Source of the DNA: Pestalotiopsis fici W106-1
Taxonomy: Eukaryota; Ascomycota; Sordariomycetes; Amphisphaeriales; Sporocadaceae
Assembly (NCBI RefSeq): GCF_000516985.1
Contig: NW_006917092.1
Coordinates: forward strand, 3,302,619-3,366,618
Direction: 5' to 3'
Length of the DNA: 64,000 nucleotides
Part shown: positions 44,471-55,905 of the stretch, one piece after another
How positions within the stretch are numbered: the stretch's first letter is position 1
How the letters are laid out: each line of letters opens with the position of its first letter
Made by a program: the position numbers and the translations under genes
Notes under the pieces: generated by a model
Databases searched by the model: none
Seen by the model: the letters and a program-made list of their open reading frames with translations, nothing else
Told to the model about the DNA's origin: nothing

Positions 44471-45541
44471 ATGCGTACCAAAACCATTAAGGCAGGCAGC
44501 AGCATCATTGGAAAGATCAAGTACATGGACGAGCCACTCAATTCCACGGCATCGACACAGGATTGCCCTCCAGGAGTCAGGATTCCTCCTGTCCCGCGCA
44601 TCCGTCCTGTTCGATTCGTCGCAGAGACACCACGCCTCGCACGCAGCGTCGAGTCTCTGTCAGGACTACGATCTTACCAAGCTGGGCGGCCGGTCGTCAA
44701 CGAGTCTGTTGATACATGGAGAAGCCGAGCAGCTCCTCGGCCGCGAGCTGCGCGCGCCACTGGGCCTAGAAGAGACGGAATGAGAAGAGATGAGAGCCCA
44801 GATTTCTCCTCGCGCGCTTCGAGTCGCGCATCATCGTCAGGGCGTCGTGAGCGGACTCCCGTCAGCCGACACCGGGGAACTGAGGCGCTTGACATGAGTA
44901 GCATCATTCGCGAGTTTGAAGAAGTATCTTTGCATGGTTTTGAGGATGAAGTGTCTCCGCCTACATACGAGTTCACAGACAATTTCTTTCCGAACCCAAA
45001 GATTACCTTCTTTATGGACAGACCCACCAACCTGGTCTGTTCAGTGTGCCAGGAAACACCACTGAAGATGAGCACATCTCCTCACACGCTCGCTTGTGAA
45101 AATGACTCTGTCATTTCTCCTTGCGGTCACGTCTTTTGTCGGGGCTGCTTGGACACCTGGATTGACGCGCATCAGTCCTGTCCTCTTTGTCGATTCGAGC
45201 TGACCCGCAAGTGCGGGCACGCCATTGAGCCTCGCGTCATAGCCAAGGATACGATCCTCTCGCTGCCTCCTACCCTACCTGAAGGCGGCAAAGTTGCCCC
45301 AACATGTTGGGACTGTCGACAGCACGCGCAGGCAAAGAAGCTGGGCCAGTTTGCAAAGCACTTCCGCTTATGCCGCCAAGTACTAGAGAGGTGCAAGCAA
45401 GAGCTCGCATATGGTTCAGTCGAGGCGAGTGTCATGGTGGACAAAGCCCAGGTAGCATACAACAAAGCGCAGAAAGATTTGGAGCAGTTCTCAAAGAACA
45501 CTACTTACGAGAACACCCTTCATATCCACTCATTCTGGTGA
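44471..45541 (+). CDS. RING-finger protein, probable E3 ubiquitin ligase
   Basis: Single exon, 356 residues from the ATG at 44471. The first 130 residues are basic and Ser/Arg-rich, probably disordered. A RING domain lies at about residues 190-245: CSVCQETP, a long loop, then SPCGHVFCRGCLDTW and SCPLCRFEL. These are the expected zinc ligands of C3HC4 type with an extended first loop. The tail has a Cys pair (CWDCRQH) and a helical, Lys/Gln-rich coiled coil. RING proteins of this kind pass ubiquitin from an E2 to a target; neither partner can be named. An upstream in-frame GTG (44444) was not used because the ATG is normal. It lies downstream of the RNase-like gene on the same strand. Confidence 0.8.
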   Translation: MRTKTIKAGSSIIGKIKYMDEPLNSTASTQDCPPGVRIPPVPRIRPVRFVAETPRLARSVESLSGLRSYQAGRPVVNESVDTWRSRAAPRPRAARATGPRRDGMRRDESPDFSSRASSRASSSGRRERTPVSRHRGTEALDMSSIIREFEEVSLHGFEDEVSPPTYEFTDNFFPNPKITFFMDRPTNLVCSVCQETPLKMSTSPHTLACENDSVISPCGHVFCRGCLDTWIDAHQSCPLCRFELTRKCGHAIEPRVIAKDTILSLPPTLPEGGKVAPTCWDCRQHAQAKKLGQFAKHFRLCRQVLERCKQELAYGSVEASVMVDKAQVAYNKAQKDLEQFSKNTTYENTLHIHSFW

Positions 45542-45878
45542 GCGTTCTTTGTCCGATATGATGCATATACAAGAACGGGCATATATATTTAGATAGTGTA
45601 GCAAAGCGTATATCCAAGCATTATTTATTTGTTTAATTGAATTCACATACTTACATTCATTTTGAGAACATGCAATTGTGCCACGTGACGAAGCACCATT
45701 TCATTTTAAACGTGACATTTCTTCTTTGTATCCAAGGGTCTTGATTTGCATGACCTCGGATATTTGTCAAAAGCTATGTACAGTTTCCAAAATATTCTTC
45801 AGCAACATGGAGCCCCTATAAAAGTCACTAGAAACAAGCCTCAGAGAGGTCTGTTGTCCAGTAGCATAGGAAGTACAT
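45542..45878. other. short intergenic stretch between convergent genes
   Basis: 3' flanks of the RING gene and of the peptidase gene. Nothing else seen. Confidence 0.6.
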
Positions 45879-46880
45879 TTAGCCAGTGTAGGTGCAAATG
45901 ACGGTCGAGGAACCAGAAGTGGAGCACTCGGTAAGCACCTCGTTGTTCTGCTTGATGTCGATAATAGTGGCTCCGCTAACACCGACGGTACCGCTGGAGG
46001 TGGTGGCAGAAGCGCCTGAACCCTGTCAGTATTTAAGCATTGGATTAAGGGAAACATGATACATACCAGTGAAGGTAACAGTGCCAAAGTCGGCAAAGGG
46101 AACGAGAGAGTTGCCAGACGAAAAGTCCTCAACGATCCACTCGGCGTTGGTCTCGCACAGAGTGTCAGTCTCGCCTGAGAAGGTGTGGGTGACCGTGGTG
46201 CCCTTGGTCACGTTCTCAATGACAGCCGTGCCGGCTGACTTTGAGGTGGCAGTCACCGTCATGGTAACGGTGTCGCCGGCGCTGATGGTGATGCCGGAAA
46301 AGGTGTAGGCATAGTCGGGGTACCACTCGTACCAGGCATCAAAGGCAACCTCGCTGCCCTCGACATAGAAGTCGACGCCAGTCTGCAGAATGGCAGTCTG
46401 GCATGTATCTCCGTCAATACCGACCCATGCGCTGTTTAATAACAAGTGTCAGTAGTCTCGTTATAGTCACCTAGCTGCCATGCCCTTCAAGACAATGGAC
46501 CAAGTACTAACCTAGCGGCCTTGTAAATGTTAGCATTGTCGTTCAACAGCATATGAGTTTTTTTCGGGTCCACTTACATATTCAGTTCGGGAGCTGCCTC
46601 CAGAGGGAGTCTCGGGGGTGGGAACGACAATGGTTCCGGTGACGGAAGTGTAGCCAGTGCCGATCAAGACTGCGCCGGCCCAGTTGGTGGAGTAGTCAAC
46701 GTGAGCAGTCTCATTGCCAGCATCTAGGCTCTGGAGAGTGCTGTCATCCGCCGGGATGGGTGGCAAGGTGCTACGCTGCAGAGCGCGCCTGGCATGGTTC
46801 TCCCAACGCTGCTTTGTGAATCGAGCACCGAGGGCTGCCTCAGCGAAGAGCAGAGCACCAACGACAGATGTAGACTTCAT
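45879..46880 (-). CDS. secreted glutamic endopeptidase (eqolisin, peptidase family G1)
   Basis: Exons 46880-46578, 46519-46512, 46431-46067 and 46015-45879 join in frame to 270 residues. Residues 1-18 are a signal peptide and about 19-60 a basic propeptide. The mature enzyme begins near STNWAGAV. Family G1 landmarks are complete: TNWAGAVL, the run into SAWVGIDGD, CQTAILQTGVDF with a candidate catalytic Gln, WYEWYPDYAY and AEWIVEDF with the catalytic Glu. These enzymes are pepstatin-insensitive acid proteases released at low pH. One exon is only 8 nt (GCCGCTAG) and supplies the middle of YAASAW. Introns are 58, 80 and 51 nt. The last acceptor (TTCAG) was chosen over a nearer one because it keeps frame and gives TGASATTS. 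Confidence 0.92.
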
Positions 46881-49869
46881 GACTGCTGATGGTCAAAGAA
46901 GATATGAGCGAATGAAGGACTAAAGCAGGCAGGAATGACAGAGTAAGGTGATCTAGTCTTCAAGGCGATGCTTGAGTGTGGAAAATCATCTTCAGAGGAG
47001 AAACACAAAAGCATTTATAGTCATGAACATTAGACTATAAGAGATATGAACCAGGGTGTTAGAGTTATCGTTGATCACGGTCGATCCGGGTCAGGCCGAG
47101 CGTTCGAGGCCCACGGACCGTGCCATGGTTTGAATGTTCCTCGAATCAAAACCTGGCATAATTGAGATGCTCCAGTCGTCGCTTCTGCTCGACAAGAAAA
47201 CCGGGCAATGGGGCTGATGATCATTTGCATGTGAGGGCGTGACTGTTATCGTCCAAACTTGCTGAGATGGAAAAACGAGCCTCGAGCCTTGAATCTCCGA
47301 GATATTCGATATCAGTTGTCGGGTAGACCCCTGTGCAAGAAACCATCGTCCAATGGTAAGTTGCCGTTGCATTGGCGGCATAGCTCTGCAGGCAAAACAT
47401 GCTACCAGGGGTCTGAAGCAGGGAATGATCTGCATATGATAAGAGAGGATTGCGTACGCCGCATCCATTCCGCAAGTAACTTCACCGTCGTTGGAGACAA
47501 AGCGCCCAATGATGCCTCAAAAACGGCTCATGGGCTACCTGTGGGATGTCCATTGCGGCTATCAGATATTCTTGGCAATGAGTTGGTGTTGTGCGGGATG
47601 CAATGCAGACATGTACGGAATGCAGGGGCATCACCATTCCGCCCAGGACAAGCACTGGATCACGAAGACCGTGCCTCAGAGAAGAGCCGTTTTTGTCTTT
47701 GCCTGAACACCAGGCCAAGAGAGCCAAGAGGGCCAAGCTGTGGAGAGGGCATTGGCAATAGTTCAAATAAGCTTTTAAGCTCCGATGAGTTATCTGGATG
47801 TTAAGATGATTCTGAATTACTAAAGAAATGGCTAAATGGCTGAATGGTAGATATGGCCTATGGTGTGACATATGCTGTTGTCAAATTGCTATACCGCGCT
47901 GGATTGTTCAGCATAAATGCCGCCAAGATTGATGGAATCAGTCGCGGTTTGCTATCCCCTGTACTATTCCAGACTGAGAGCTATTATAGTTGGTGGATTC
48001 TGCCGTCGCATTGCAGTCTACATGATTTGACGGCTGGGATAGTCTGAGAAACTACATGTTGACACAAGGTAATATACTACTGGTGGTGTTGATCACTTGG
48101 AGGAGTGGCGGGGATTGACCACGGAGGAAACGCGCGAAGGTTGGAGAATCATGAAGATTGTCAAATTGAAGTGATCAAAACATGCCGGGCGTCTCTGCTC
48201 TTGGGGTGCTATCTCCAATGTCTCGCTTAGCTATCCGAATAGATATCTGACTGTCGGCGATCGGTCATGCGCCGAAAGGAGGCTCTTCTGCGCGTGAGTT
48301 CTAGACGGGACGAGGGTGGCCCCGTGGTGGGCAGCAGAATCCCGGATCCAGGGCCCATGATCGTGGGGTAAAGCAGTTAGCCGCATTAGGAAGGCCGTTG
48401 AGGCATCCCTCGCGATCCGTCTCTTGATTGGTCCAATGCGGTATCCTCGGACGATGGAGTACCGACAGATCATTGTTCGAGTTCTTTGCAACTCGATATG
48501 AATGCAGAAGTACTTGAAACTACTTTGTACATTCACCACATACAAAGAGAGTTCAGGAGACTCATGCAACGTGCTGCTGGGTTGGGTTCGAAAACAATCC
48601 CTACGTAATCAACGCAACGAATTGATAAGCAACTGAAAAGCATGGACTCCCTGTCCGTATCACGATAGCAGCTCTGCGACTTCAGTTCATCCACCAATAC
48701 AGGCCTCTTCGCACACGTAACAAAGGCAAGAACCTGGCCGCTCTAGACAGCCAATGCGATAAGAATAGGTCAAGGATATGACGTGGCGATATTTGCAGAA
48801 TACTATCGCTGAACATGAGGTCATTCAGAATACTGACTCAACCTTGGGCGTTCGGTAACTGAGGTGCGGGGATAGCACCTCCTGGACAGGATAGAGGCCG
48901 GAGACAGCAGGCGTCCATCCTAGGCCATCGCTACGTAACATGAAAATAGTCCAAGTCTCGCGGGATCTCCGCCACTGGAAACCGGGGGCAATGGCAGAGG
49001 ATGAGAGCAGAGGGAAGGAAGCAAAAGAACAAACACCCTTGACAAACCTGAGCGCTCGGAAGTCGGCAGTTATGGAGACGTAGTGGCTCTCTGCGGTGGG
49101 CGTTGTTCTGTGCAGAATACGTTCCTCCCTCCGCGCATTGGCAGCTTTTCAAGAGAGCGAAAAGAAATAAAGAAAAAAGAAAAGGCAGGAAGTGGAAAAA
49201 GATAAAAAATAAAAAATAAAAAGGCCATGAGACTAAATCAGTCGAAGTTGAATGATTTGGACCTGATTATGGAAAAAGAACTCTTATTGATAATGGATGA
49301 GCCAAAAGATCACCGGGAGGAGGGGGGCAATCCCCACCAGCTTGGTGGGTTTCGCAGGGTCAATCGGGCGCAGATGATCGATTTTTGTCGGCTTTGACTA
49401 AATGTGAAATGTGCATTGTATGTTTCGCCTCAACTAGGTCAAAGCCAGTCATGTCTAAGAGTTACCGTGTAGTCTGGCAGAGTGCTACTTACTGATTGAA
49501 ATAACTATTCAGGTAAAGGAGTGGCATCGGAGGTGAGGAATCCAAAAATAAACCTCAAGCCTTACCCGCTCCCGCCAAGCCAAGCGAGGATCTCACCTTG
49601 ACCCAATTTAGTCAATCTCGTACACTAAACCTGTTTCGTCCATGTCAAGAACTTGGCTCAGCCCCCTGATCAAGACCACGTAGATTTGTGTACGGTCTTT
49701 CTCATATTCCATATGTTAACAATCGTCATTTTCACTTCTCTGGTCAAAACAGTTCTTCATACTCATCTGCCTCATCCTGGTTTTCATGTAAGCGACAGGA
49801 GGGTGCATAAAAACTTTGGCATACAGACACGATACAGCTTACCGTCTACTCAGCGAAGCGAACGCGGCT
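46881..49869. other. 3-kb region without a supported gene
   Basis: Minus-strand frames at 47091-47475 and 47482-47871 contain some protein-like runs (ANATATYHWTMVSC) that could be a degraded secreted protein, but no consistent gene model results. An A/G-rich simple run lies at about 49165-49225. No RNA gene seen. Confidence 0.4.
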
Positions 49870-51340
49870 ATGACCCGTGGTTCTAGGCAATATCACACGA
49901 AGACGCGCAATGGGTGTGGTCAGTGCAAGAAGAGACGAGTAAGGGTGGGTGGCCGACTGTACTCAGTTGTACAGAAGCTCGGGAACTAACCCGGATATTA
50001 GTGCAACCTGGAACCTCCCACTTGCTCACATTGCCAGAGGCGCGGTGAAGTATGTGATTACTCACCAAGAGCCGATGGATACACAATGTCAGTGGCGGAG
50101 AATAGACACAAGCAACTTGATACAGCGCCAAGTTCCATGTCCTTGTCGGTATGGAACAGCAGATCATTATCTAACAAGATGCATCAACCCGGAACCCTTG
50201 GAAGTGGTGTACCGTGCATGAGTCTCCATGGCACAGTCTCTTCCAACCCTGCCCAGGATATGATCACATTTGTACTTGATAAGATATGGCTCGAGCCTTG
50301 CGCATCCGACACAGAAGTGGGAGTGTGGAGATCAACACTCGAATCACAGGCCTGTGAGTACTTATATGCAGGGCTATTTCCCTCCCTCCTCACAAAACTT
50401 TCCTTTCTCTCTTTCTTTCTCTTCCTATTTGATGCGAAGCATGTCTATCGGATACGGATACCGTTTTGAAGTCGAAATGTCTTGTCGATATCCTTCAATC
50501 ATATATCAAAGTTCCTAAATGTCTTTAGAATGAAAAGCTAACTATCCGGCCCAAGTACAATATCGTTACCTGGATCATAGTGCCGCTTCACTATGGACGC
50601 TTTACCATTCCTTTCAAGATGGCTCGGCATCGTCATTCTTGCGCATGCATGCGTATCGATATAACTTGGCTGCGTCTGACTTATTTCGCCGGTCCAACGA
50701 TCTAGTCATCACGAAAGAAAACTGGTTCGCAGTGCTGTCATTTGGAGTCACGATAGTAATATTTCACTTGGCAGCTGCACAAGTAAACACAAATGAAGAC
50801 TACGATTTTCTCGAGATTTTTCGGATATTTCGACAAACTTCCAGAGTCGCACAAGCGACGGTCCCCTTTTTCCAGATGAGCCACCTCAAGTTATATGTGG
50901 ATCATCGAAAGAATCTCACACAGCCATCCTTTGACGACACAATCTGGGACATGGTCGGTGACCTCGATGAAATGGCAGCTCTAAAGGACAGTCCAACATG
51001 GGCCGCCGAGGCCTACCGCAACGCTATTGCAAGTCTCAAGGAGTGGGTCCGAGAGACTGATAGCCGCCCTCGATCATGGGCGCACTTTTTTCGATGGCCG
51101 GGAGTGGTTTCGAACGACTATGTACAACTTCTCGCCGCTCGAGACGATACGGCACTAACGATTTTTGTCTACTGGTGCATGATCATGAATCGATCTCCAA
51201 AACGTTGGTTTATGGAGGACTGGGCGTGTCGCGACAGCAGCGCTGCCATTCAGGCCATGCGCGACAGCTCAAGCCATGTGCTTGCCTTGCCACGAGAAGC
51301 CATAAACGTTTGGAGACAATCGAAAACTTGTGGCAGGTAG
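49870..51340 (+). pseudogene. Zn2Cys6 transcription factor, middle region unresolved or broken
   Basis: Exon 49870-49944 and exon 50002-50353 (57-nt intron) give a complete binuclear zinc cluster near residue 16: CGQCKKRRVRC, then CSHCQRRGEVCDY, with C-x2-C-x6-C and C-x2-C-x6-C spacing. A C-terminal regulatory block opens at about 50549 and runs to 51340 with family-like features (YRYLDHSAASLWTLYHSFQ, FRRSNDLVITKENW, DNA-factor-like helices to the stop). Between 50354 and 50548 no join restores the frame with good splice sites, and the conserved helix usually found there (of HGLLALSALHLA type) is absent. So the gene is either damaged by a small deletion and frameshift or has an exon I cannot find. 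The regulated genes are unknown. Confidence 0.6.
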
Positions 51341-53659
51341 AACATCAAAATGATTAGCTCCTAGACCCAATGAACACGCGTATGAACACATGCGATACAA
51401 TTGGCATTTCCTAGATGCTTCTAGGAGTACCCAACTAACGAAGAGCTATTTGGAAGGCCCTAGTGATCTTTCTAACCATCTTCACCTGATCTACTCATAT
51501 TCGAGTTCAAACAAGAAGCTGGAAGGAAAGCGAAGCGCAGTTTCTCGGGCTGCAAGAGATAGGCGATCAATCCGGTGATTGTCTCCTTGTCTTTCCGATT
51601 CTCTTCGGCCTCATGCAGGCCACCATGAAGCTGGCTTGGGATTCTCTGCCAGATTGTTCACGGCCCCTGATGCGCATCAGAACTCATCGCGGCGTCACTT
51701 CCAATACTCGAGTCCGTAGAAATCAAGGGTCCTTGAGATTGCTGTACCCAGTCTTCCACGTCGGTGGCCAATAAGGATTGTGCTCGTAGCAAAACAAGAG
51801 GGGATTGACGGGCTTGAACTTTTGTCATTTCTCGAGGCATGACGATACTTGTTGCAAGTCGTCCCAGTCCTAGAGATTATCACAGAGTCTGGGGTTTCGC
51901 CGTCGCTCCGCAGCTTCTGGTTCAAGATTGCAAGAGTAACTTATTTTGATGATATATCAAATTTACAAACCTTTTCGGAGAACAATAGCTGTTGTGAACC
52001 GCTGGTAGAAGCCAATTCAAGGCACCTTGGACGTATTTGTCGATCGTATAAGATCAATCAAATCAGCGGCATTACGATCGATGTTTTAATTTGTTCCTAT
52101 TCAGCCCTAGATCTCACCAGAATGAGTGGCTGGGATCCTTGGTGACTCTGTGCATGGCACATTCTGAATTCATAGTGTCAACTGATTTCTATGGGTGCGC
52201 AAGTTCACAGTGCAGTATATAATAACGTTTTGGAGTACCAAAAGGAGCAAGATTTCGACACAATTGAATCAAGTTGTACTCTATGTTAAGCTGCCAGTTT
52301 TTAGTCGTCTTGACTAGGTACTTTTCTAAGTAGTCCAGAGATTTGCCTTTCTTCATATGTAGTCTGTCCACCTGAAAATCTGCTACCAGAATGTCCTTCA
52401 TCTGGGGAAGAACTTCGGGCGAAGCAGATTAATCATAATGACAATTTCCACGATGCTTTGTGACGGCTGGGTAGAGATTGAATTTGGCAACTTGTTTATT
52501 ACGCAGGGTGGGATTGAAACTTAGCTTGTTCGAGCCCGAGCTTGGCTCTGCTAAAAATCAATGTTCTGGAGTATTGAAAAAATCATATTTAATTTCATCC
52601 CTGAATGATCACGAGGAATAAGTTGGAAGCTAACCTTCACTTCGCATTGGTCTCTGTATTTGTATAATTATTTTCGATATTGAGACTCGATGCTCATCAA
52701 TTAGACTGCGAACAAAATAGTCTCTCCTTTTGTTTGCAATATTTGAATGATATCCAACTATTCCAACGGGGCGTGTGAATAGAAAATCATTACTCCGGGG
52801 ACGACTGTTAAATAAAAAATAATAAGATGCACCCAGTCAAATTTTTCTGTTCAAGATAAAAGGTCCTCAGCATTAACACATCCTTAAGCGCCAAAGCCCT
52901 GACATGGTCCAGCTGGTCAGTCGTTTGCATTCACGGTTGCTGGGCCCAACGCGTTTTCTTTGACGTTCCCTGCCACCTAACACGAGAACACTCCTTCTTG
53001 CCACTTTTCTAATTTTCACCCCGCCGACTCTAATCAGAGCTCTTTCTATTTCATTGGCTTCTCACCAATGCATTCCCAATCGTAATCTACACATCAATCA
53101 AAGAAGGACGCCTCTTTCAACACACATCGTCAAGCACCAGCTGCCGTGTCTAACGGAACAACTGGGGCACACTCACCTGAGCTTTTGTCTACAGGCAGAC
53201 ATCACTGCTTCATTTGCGACACAGTTTCGGTCTTCACGGCCTAAGATCAATGCACATCTAATAATCAAGCTAGCTTCGAGCAAACGCGACTGGTAAGTGC
53301 CTGCCTTCTTCAACTCGACGCAGCAGGGAGGATGCTGGCATTCACGCTCGTTGTCTGATCTACCCCCTTCTTTTCCTTCCGATTCAAGCCCTACGTGGTG
53401 TCATTTCCCAATCGGACCCCGCGTAACCACCTGTTTTCTCTTTTTCTTTCCTTTTCCAATCGCGACAAGCCAGGTCTTCTTCCACATTCTCTTTATTGTC
53501 TGTTCAAAACAAGTGGCCGTGAGAGGCTCTCGAAGCGACTTTGCACAATCCATTCTTGTCAAGGTTAACATTAGATCTGCGGGTCGTGCACGAAAGCATT
53601 TCCAGATTCACCAATATCAATAGCCTCACTGACTAATTCTGCAGTCACGAAACGCCGCC
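51341..53659. other. 2.3-kb region without a supported gene
   Basis: Only short frames. The last 600 bases (about 53040-53650) are C/T-rich and probably hold the promoter and untranslated leader of the 2EXR gene. No repeat or RNA gene recognised. Confidence 0.5.
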
Positions 53660-54777
53660 ATGGAGGACAACAAACCCAGACTGTACGACAAGATGCCCCT
53701 CGAGGTGGTTCTGAATATCTGGAAGCTTGCCTTCAACAGTGATGGCGTTCACCATTTCCGATTGGAAGTCAATACAAAACAGCCACTCCATCGGCTGATC
53801 ATCTCACCCTGGGAGACGAGCGGATCCCCTTCATTCGCGTCTAGCTGGCGCCAGCGTATGAAAATGTCCATTGTCGACCACTCGGCCAGAACTGCGTACA
53901 CGAAATGGGTAGACGAGCTGGCGGCGGATGGCGCCTTGTGGGTAGCCCCCTTGCCCGTGCGCCGAGGCCAGCCTCAGACCCCGGAGTTCGCCTCACGAGT
54001 CAAGGTGAATGCCAAGAAGGACTTGGTTGTGTTCACCTTTGTCAAAAACTACTTCAACGTTGTTCTCCTGGACTGGTCAAGAACTAGAGAGCAGTTCCAG
54101 GGTCTTCGAAACATTGCTTTCAATTGGAAGCAAACCAGCACAGGCGAAAGCTGGGGTGCAACGCCATTCATGTGCGCGTGTCGAACCTCACATGGGCCTA
54201 CGGGTAGTCCTTGCCCCTGGGCTATTCCACGCGTTGTTCGACTCTTTCCGGATGTCCAGCATGTCTACTTTATCTATCGTGTGAACGCCCAGGATCTAAC
54301 CTTCATGGCGAAGCGATTGGCGGCCAACCAGGCCAAAGAGGACACAGCCACCAAGTCCAGAGGGGTAAAGTCCAAAGTCCCAAAGATGAGTGCAGGCCAA
54401 CTCATCGAGGCGAGCATTGCTGAATTTCACAGTACGTTGCAGGGTATTGCGTACGAGGATAGACGATGATGCTGACAATATCAACAGAATTGGCAGAAAA
54501 GAAAGGTCTCCAAATTTGGGCTGACTGCGAGCGCAGCTTCATCGAGGTCCATCGCGACGATCTTGGAACTATCTTCAACACAGAGGAGTGCAATGGAGTC
54601 AAGAAGAGCTTGATCAAGTGTGAGGAGGTTTGGGATTTACAAATCGCCTTGGATCTCATAAGGGGTAAACCGTCTGCTCCTTGCCCAAGATTCCACTTCA
54701 TGGTCTGTCGCCAAAACGTGGTCCGCAAGGCCACGAGTGTCAAGGCTAACGTGGTTGAAGAGCCCGGCGAGGCATGA
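53660..54777 (+). CDS. 2EXR-domain protein
   Basis: Exons 53660-54431 and 54488-54777 (56-nt intron, branch TGCTGAC) join to 353 residues. The N terminus KMPLEVVLNIWKLAF is the F-box-like opening helix of fungal 2EXR proteins, and the following VHHFRLEV strand and later HVYFIYRV strand fit that domain. The C-terminal part is a charged helix and a region with FHFMVCRQN. The function of 2EXR proteins is unknown; many fungi have dozens of copies. There is no signal peptide or membrane segment. Without the intron the first exon would stop after 12 extra codons. Confidence 0.8.
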
Positions 54778-55905
54778 TAGCTTCCACACAGGGTACATGG
54801 CGAGTAAACGACAAGAGGGCATGATCATAAGAGATATGTCTTTGGGGATTGACTTTGGAGCGATGGTCTAAGGATGGTAATGGACAACTCACAGACCGTG
54901 AACAGGAGACGGTATCAATTTATCAACGCTGGAAGCCAAAACATGGAGGCATGCCGTCTACATCACATCGACCAGCATGCCGATGGAGCGCGTTGGGGTT
55001 GAGATAGATTGACTTTAGTGGAAATTCCGAGTTGAGGGTCGTTCACCAGGTAAATAACACCCAAAAAAAAAAAAAAAAACTGCCTGTGACCATGCTGTAA
55101 CACATATCAGGTAACGGCCGTGAAAGTGACGCCTGGTTTGCATTGTACGCGGAGTATCTGCGTGCCTCTGCGCAATTGTGTCGTTTGTTCAGGGGCGTCC
55201 CTTGACGAATTGAACCTGAGTTTCGGAAGTGGTAGATTGCACGAAGCCCTGGCTTTGTGTAGAACGAATTCATCAGTGTTATGGCGGTATCGATCTAAAT
55301 CGCAGGGTCTTTGGGCAATTCCATATCATGACTCTTGAAATTGTCCTTGTAGTCACTGTGTCTTGTACAATGCCCGGCGCGACTCAAAATTATTCGCAGG
55401 CTTCTGCATTCCTTTCTTTATTCTCTGCGCACTTTTCAGTGTACTTGTCGCATACCGCTGGGGGAAGGGGTCGCCTAAATTGCGTCTACTTAGCGTACAC
55501 TGTACCCTCGGCTAGGCACCCGATGCGCAGTTGACAGGTACGGGATGTCCCCCGGGGGTTTACACACTCATGCCGCCATGTACATAATGGCTGCTGTGCC
55601 TTTGTCAAATGCGAACATGGACAAAAGCGCTGCCGTATTATTGAGCATTCTAATCAACTCATGATCATAATTTCGATTCAATTGAATAAGCTGGAGCTGA
55701 GGTAGAACGGGAGGTTTCCTGGTGTCCCGGTCGGGGCAATGGAATGGCGAGCCTGTAGCGGTTCGAAATCCACTAATTGACTCGGCCGACGTCGGCGCTG
55801 GACCGAGGAAACCTAGAAACTCGAGATTGAGCTCATGATAAGAGGTACCGAAACACAATTTAGACGGAATTGTTTTTACCACCGTGCTGGTATCATCTTA
55901 CCGAG
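54778..55905. other. intergenic stretch
   Basis: Contains a run of about 18 A at 55062-55079. No gene or RNA seen. The sequence GGTTCGAAATCC at about 55758 resembles a tRNA B box but has no matching A box or cloverleaf. Confidence 0.5.

Noticed and set aside
47259..47804. A 181-codon plus-strand frame
   Set aside because: It overlaps minus-strand frames of equal quality; neither strand gives motifs or a consistent gene.
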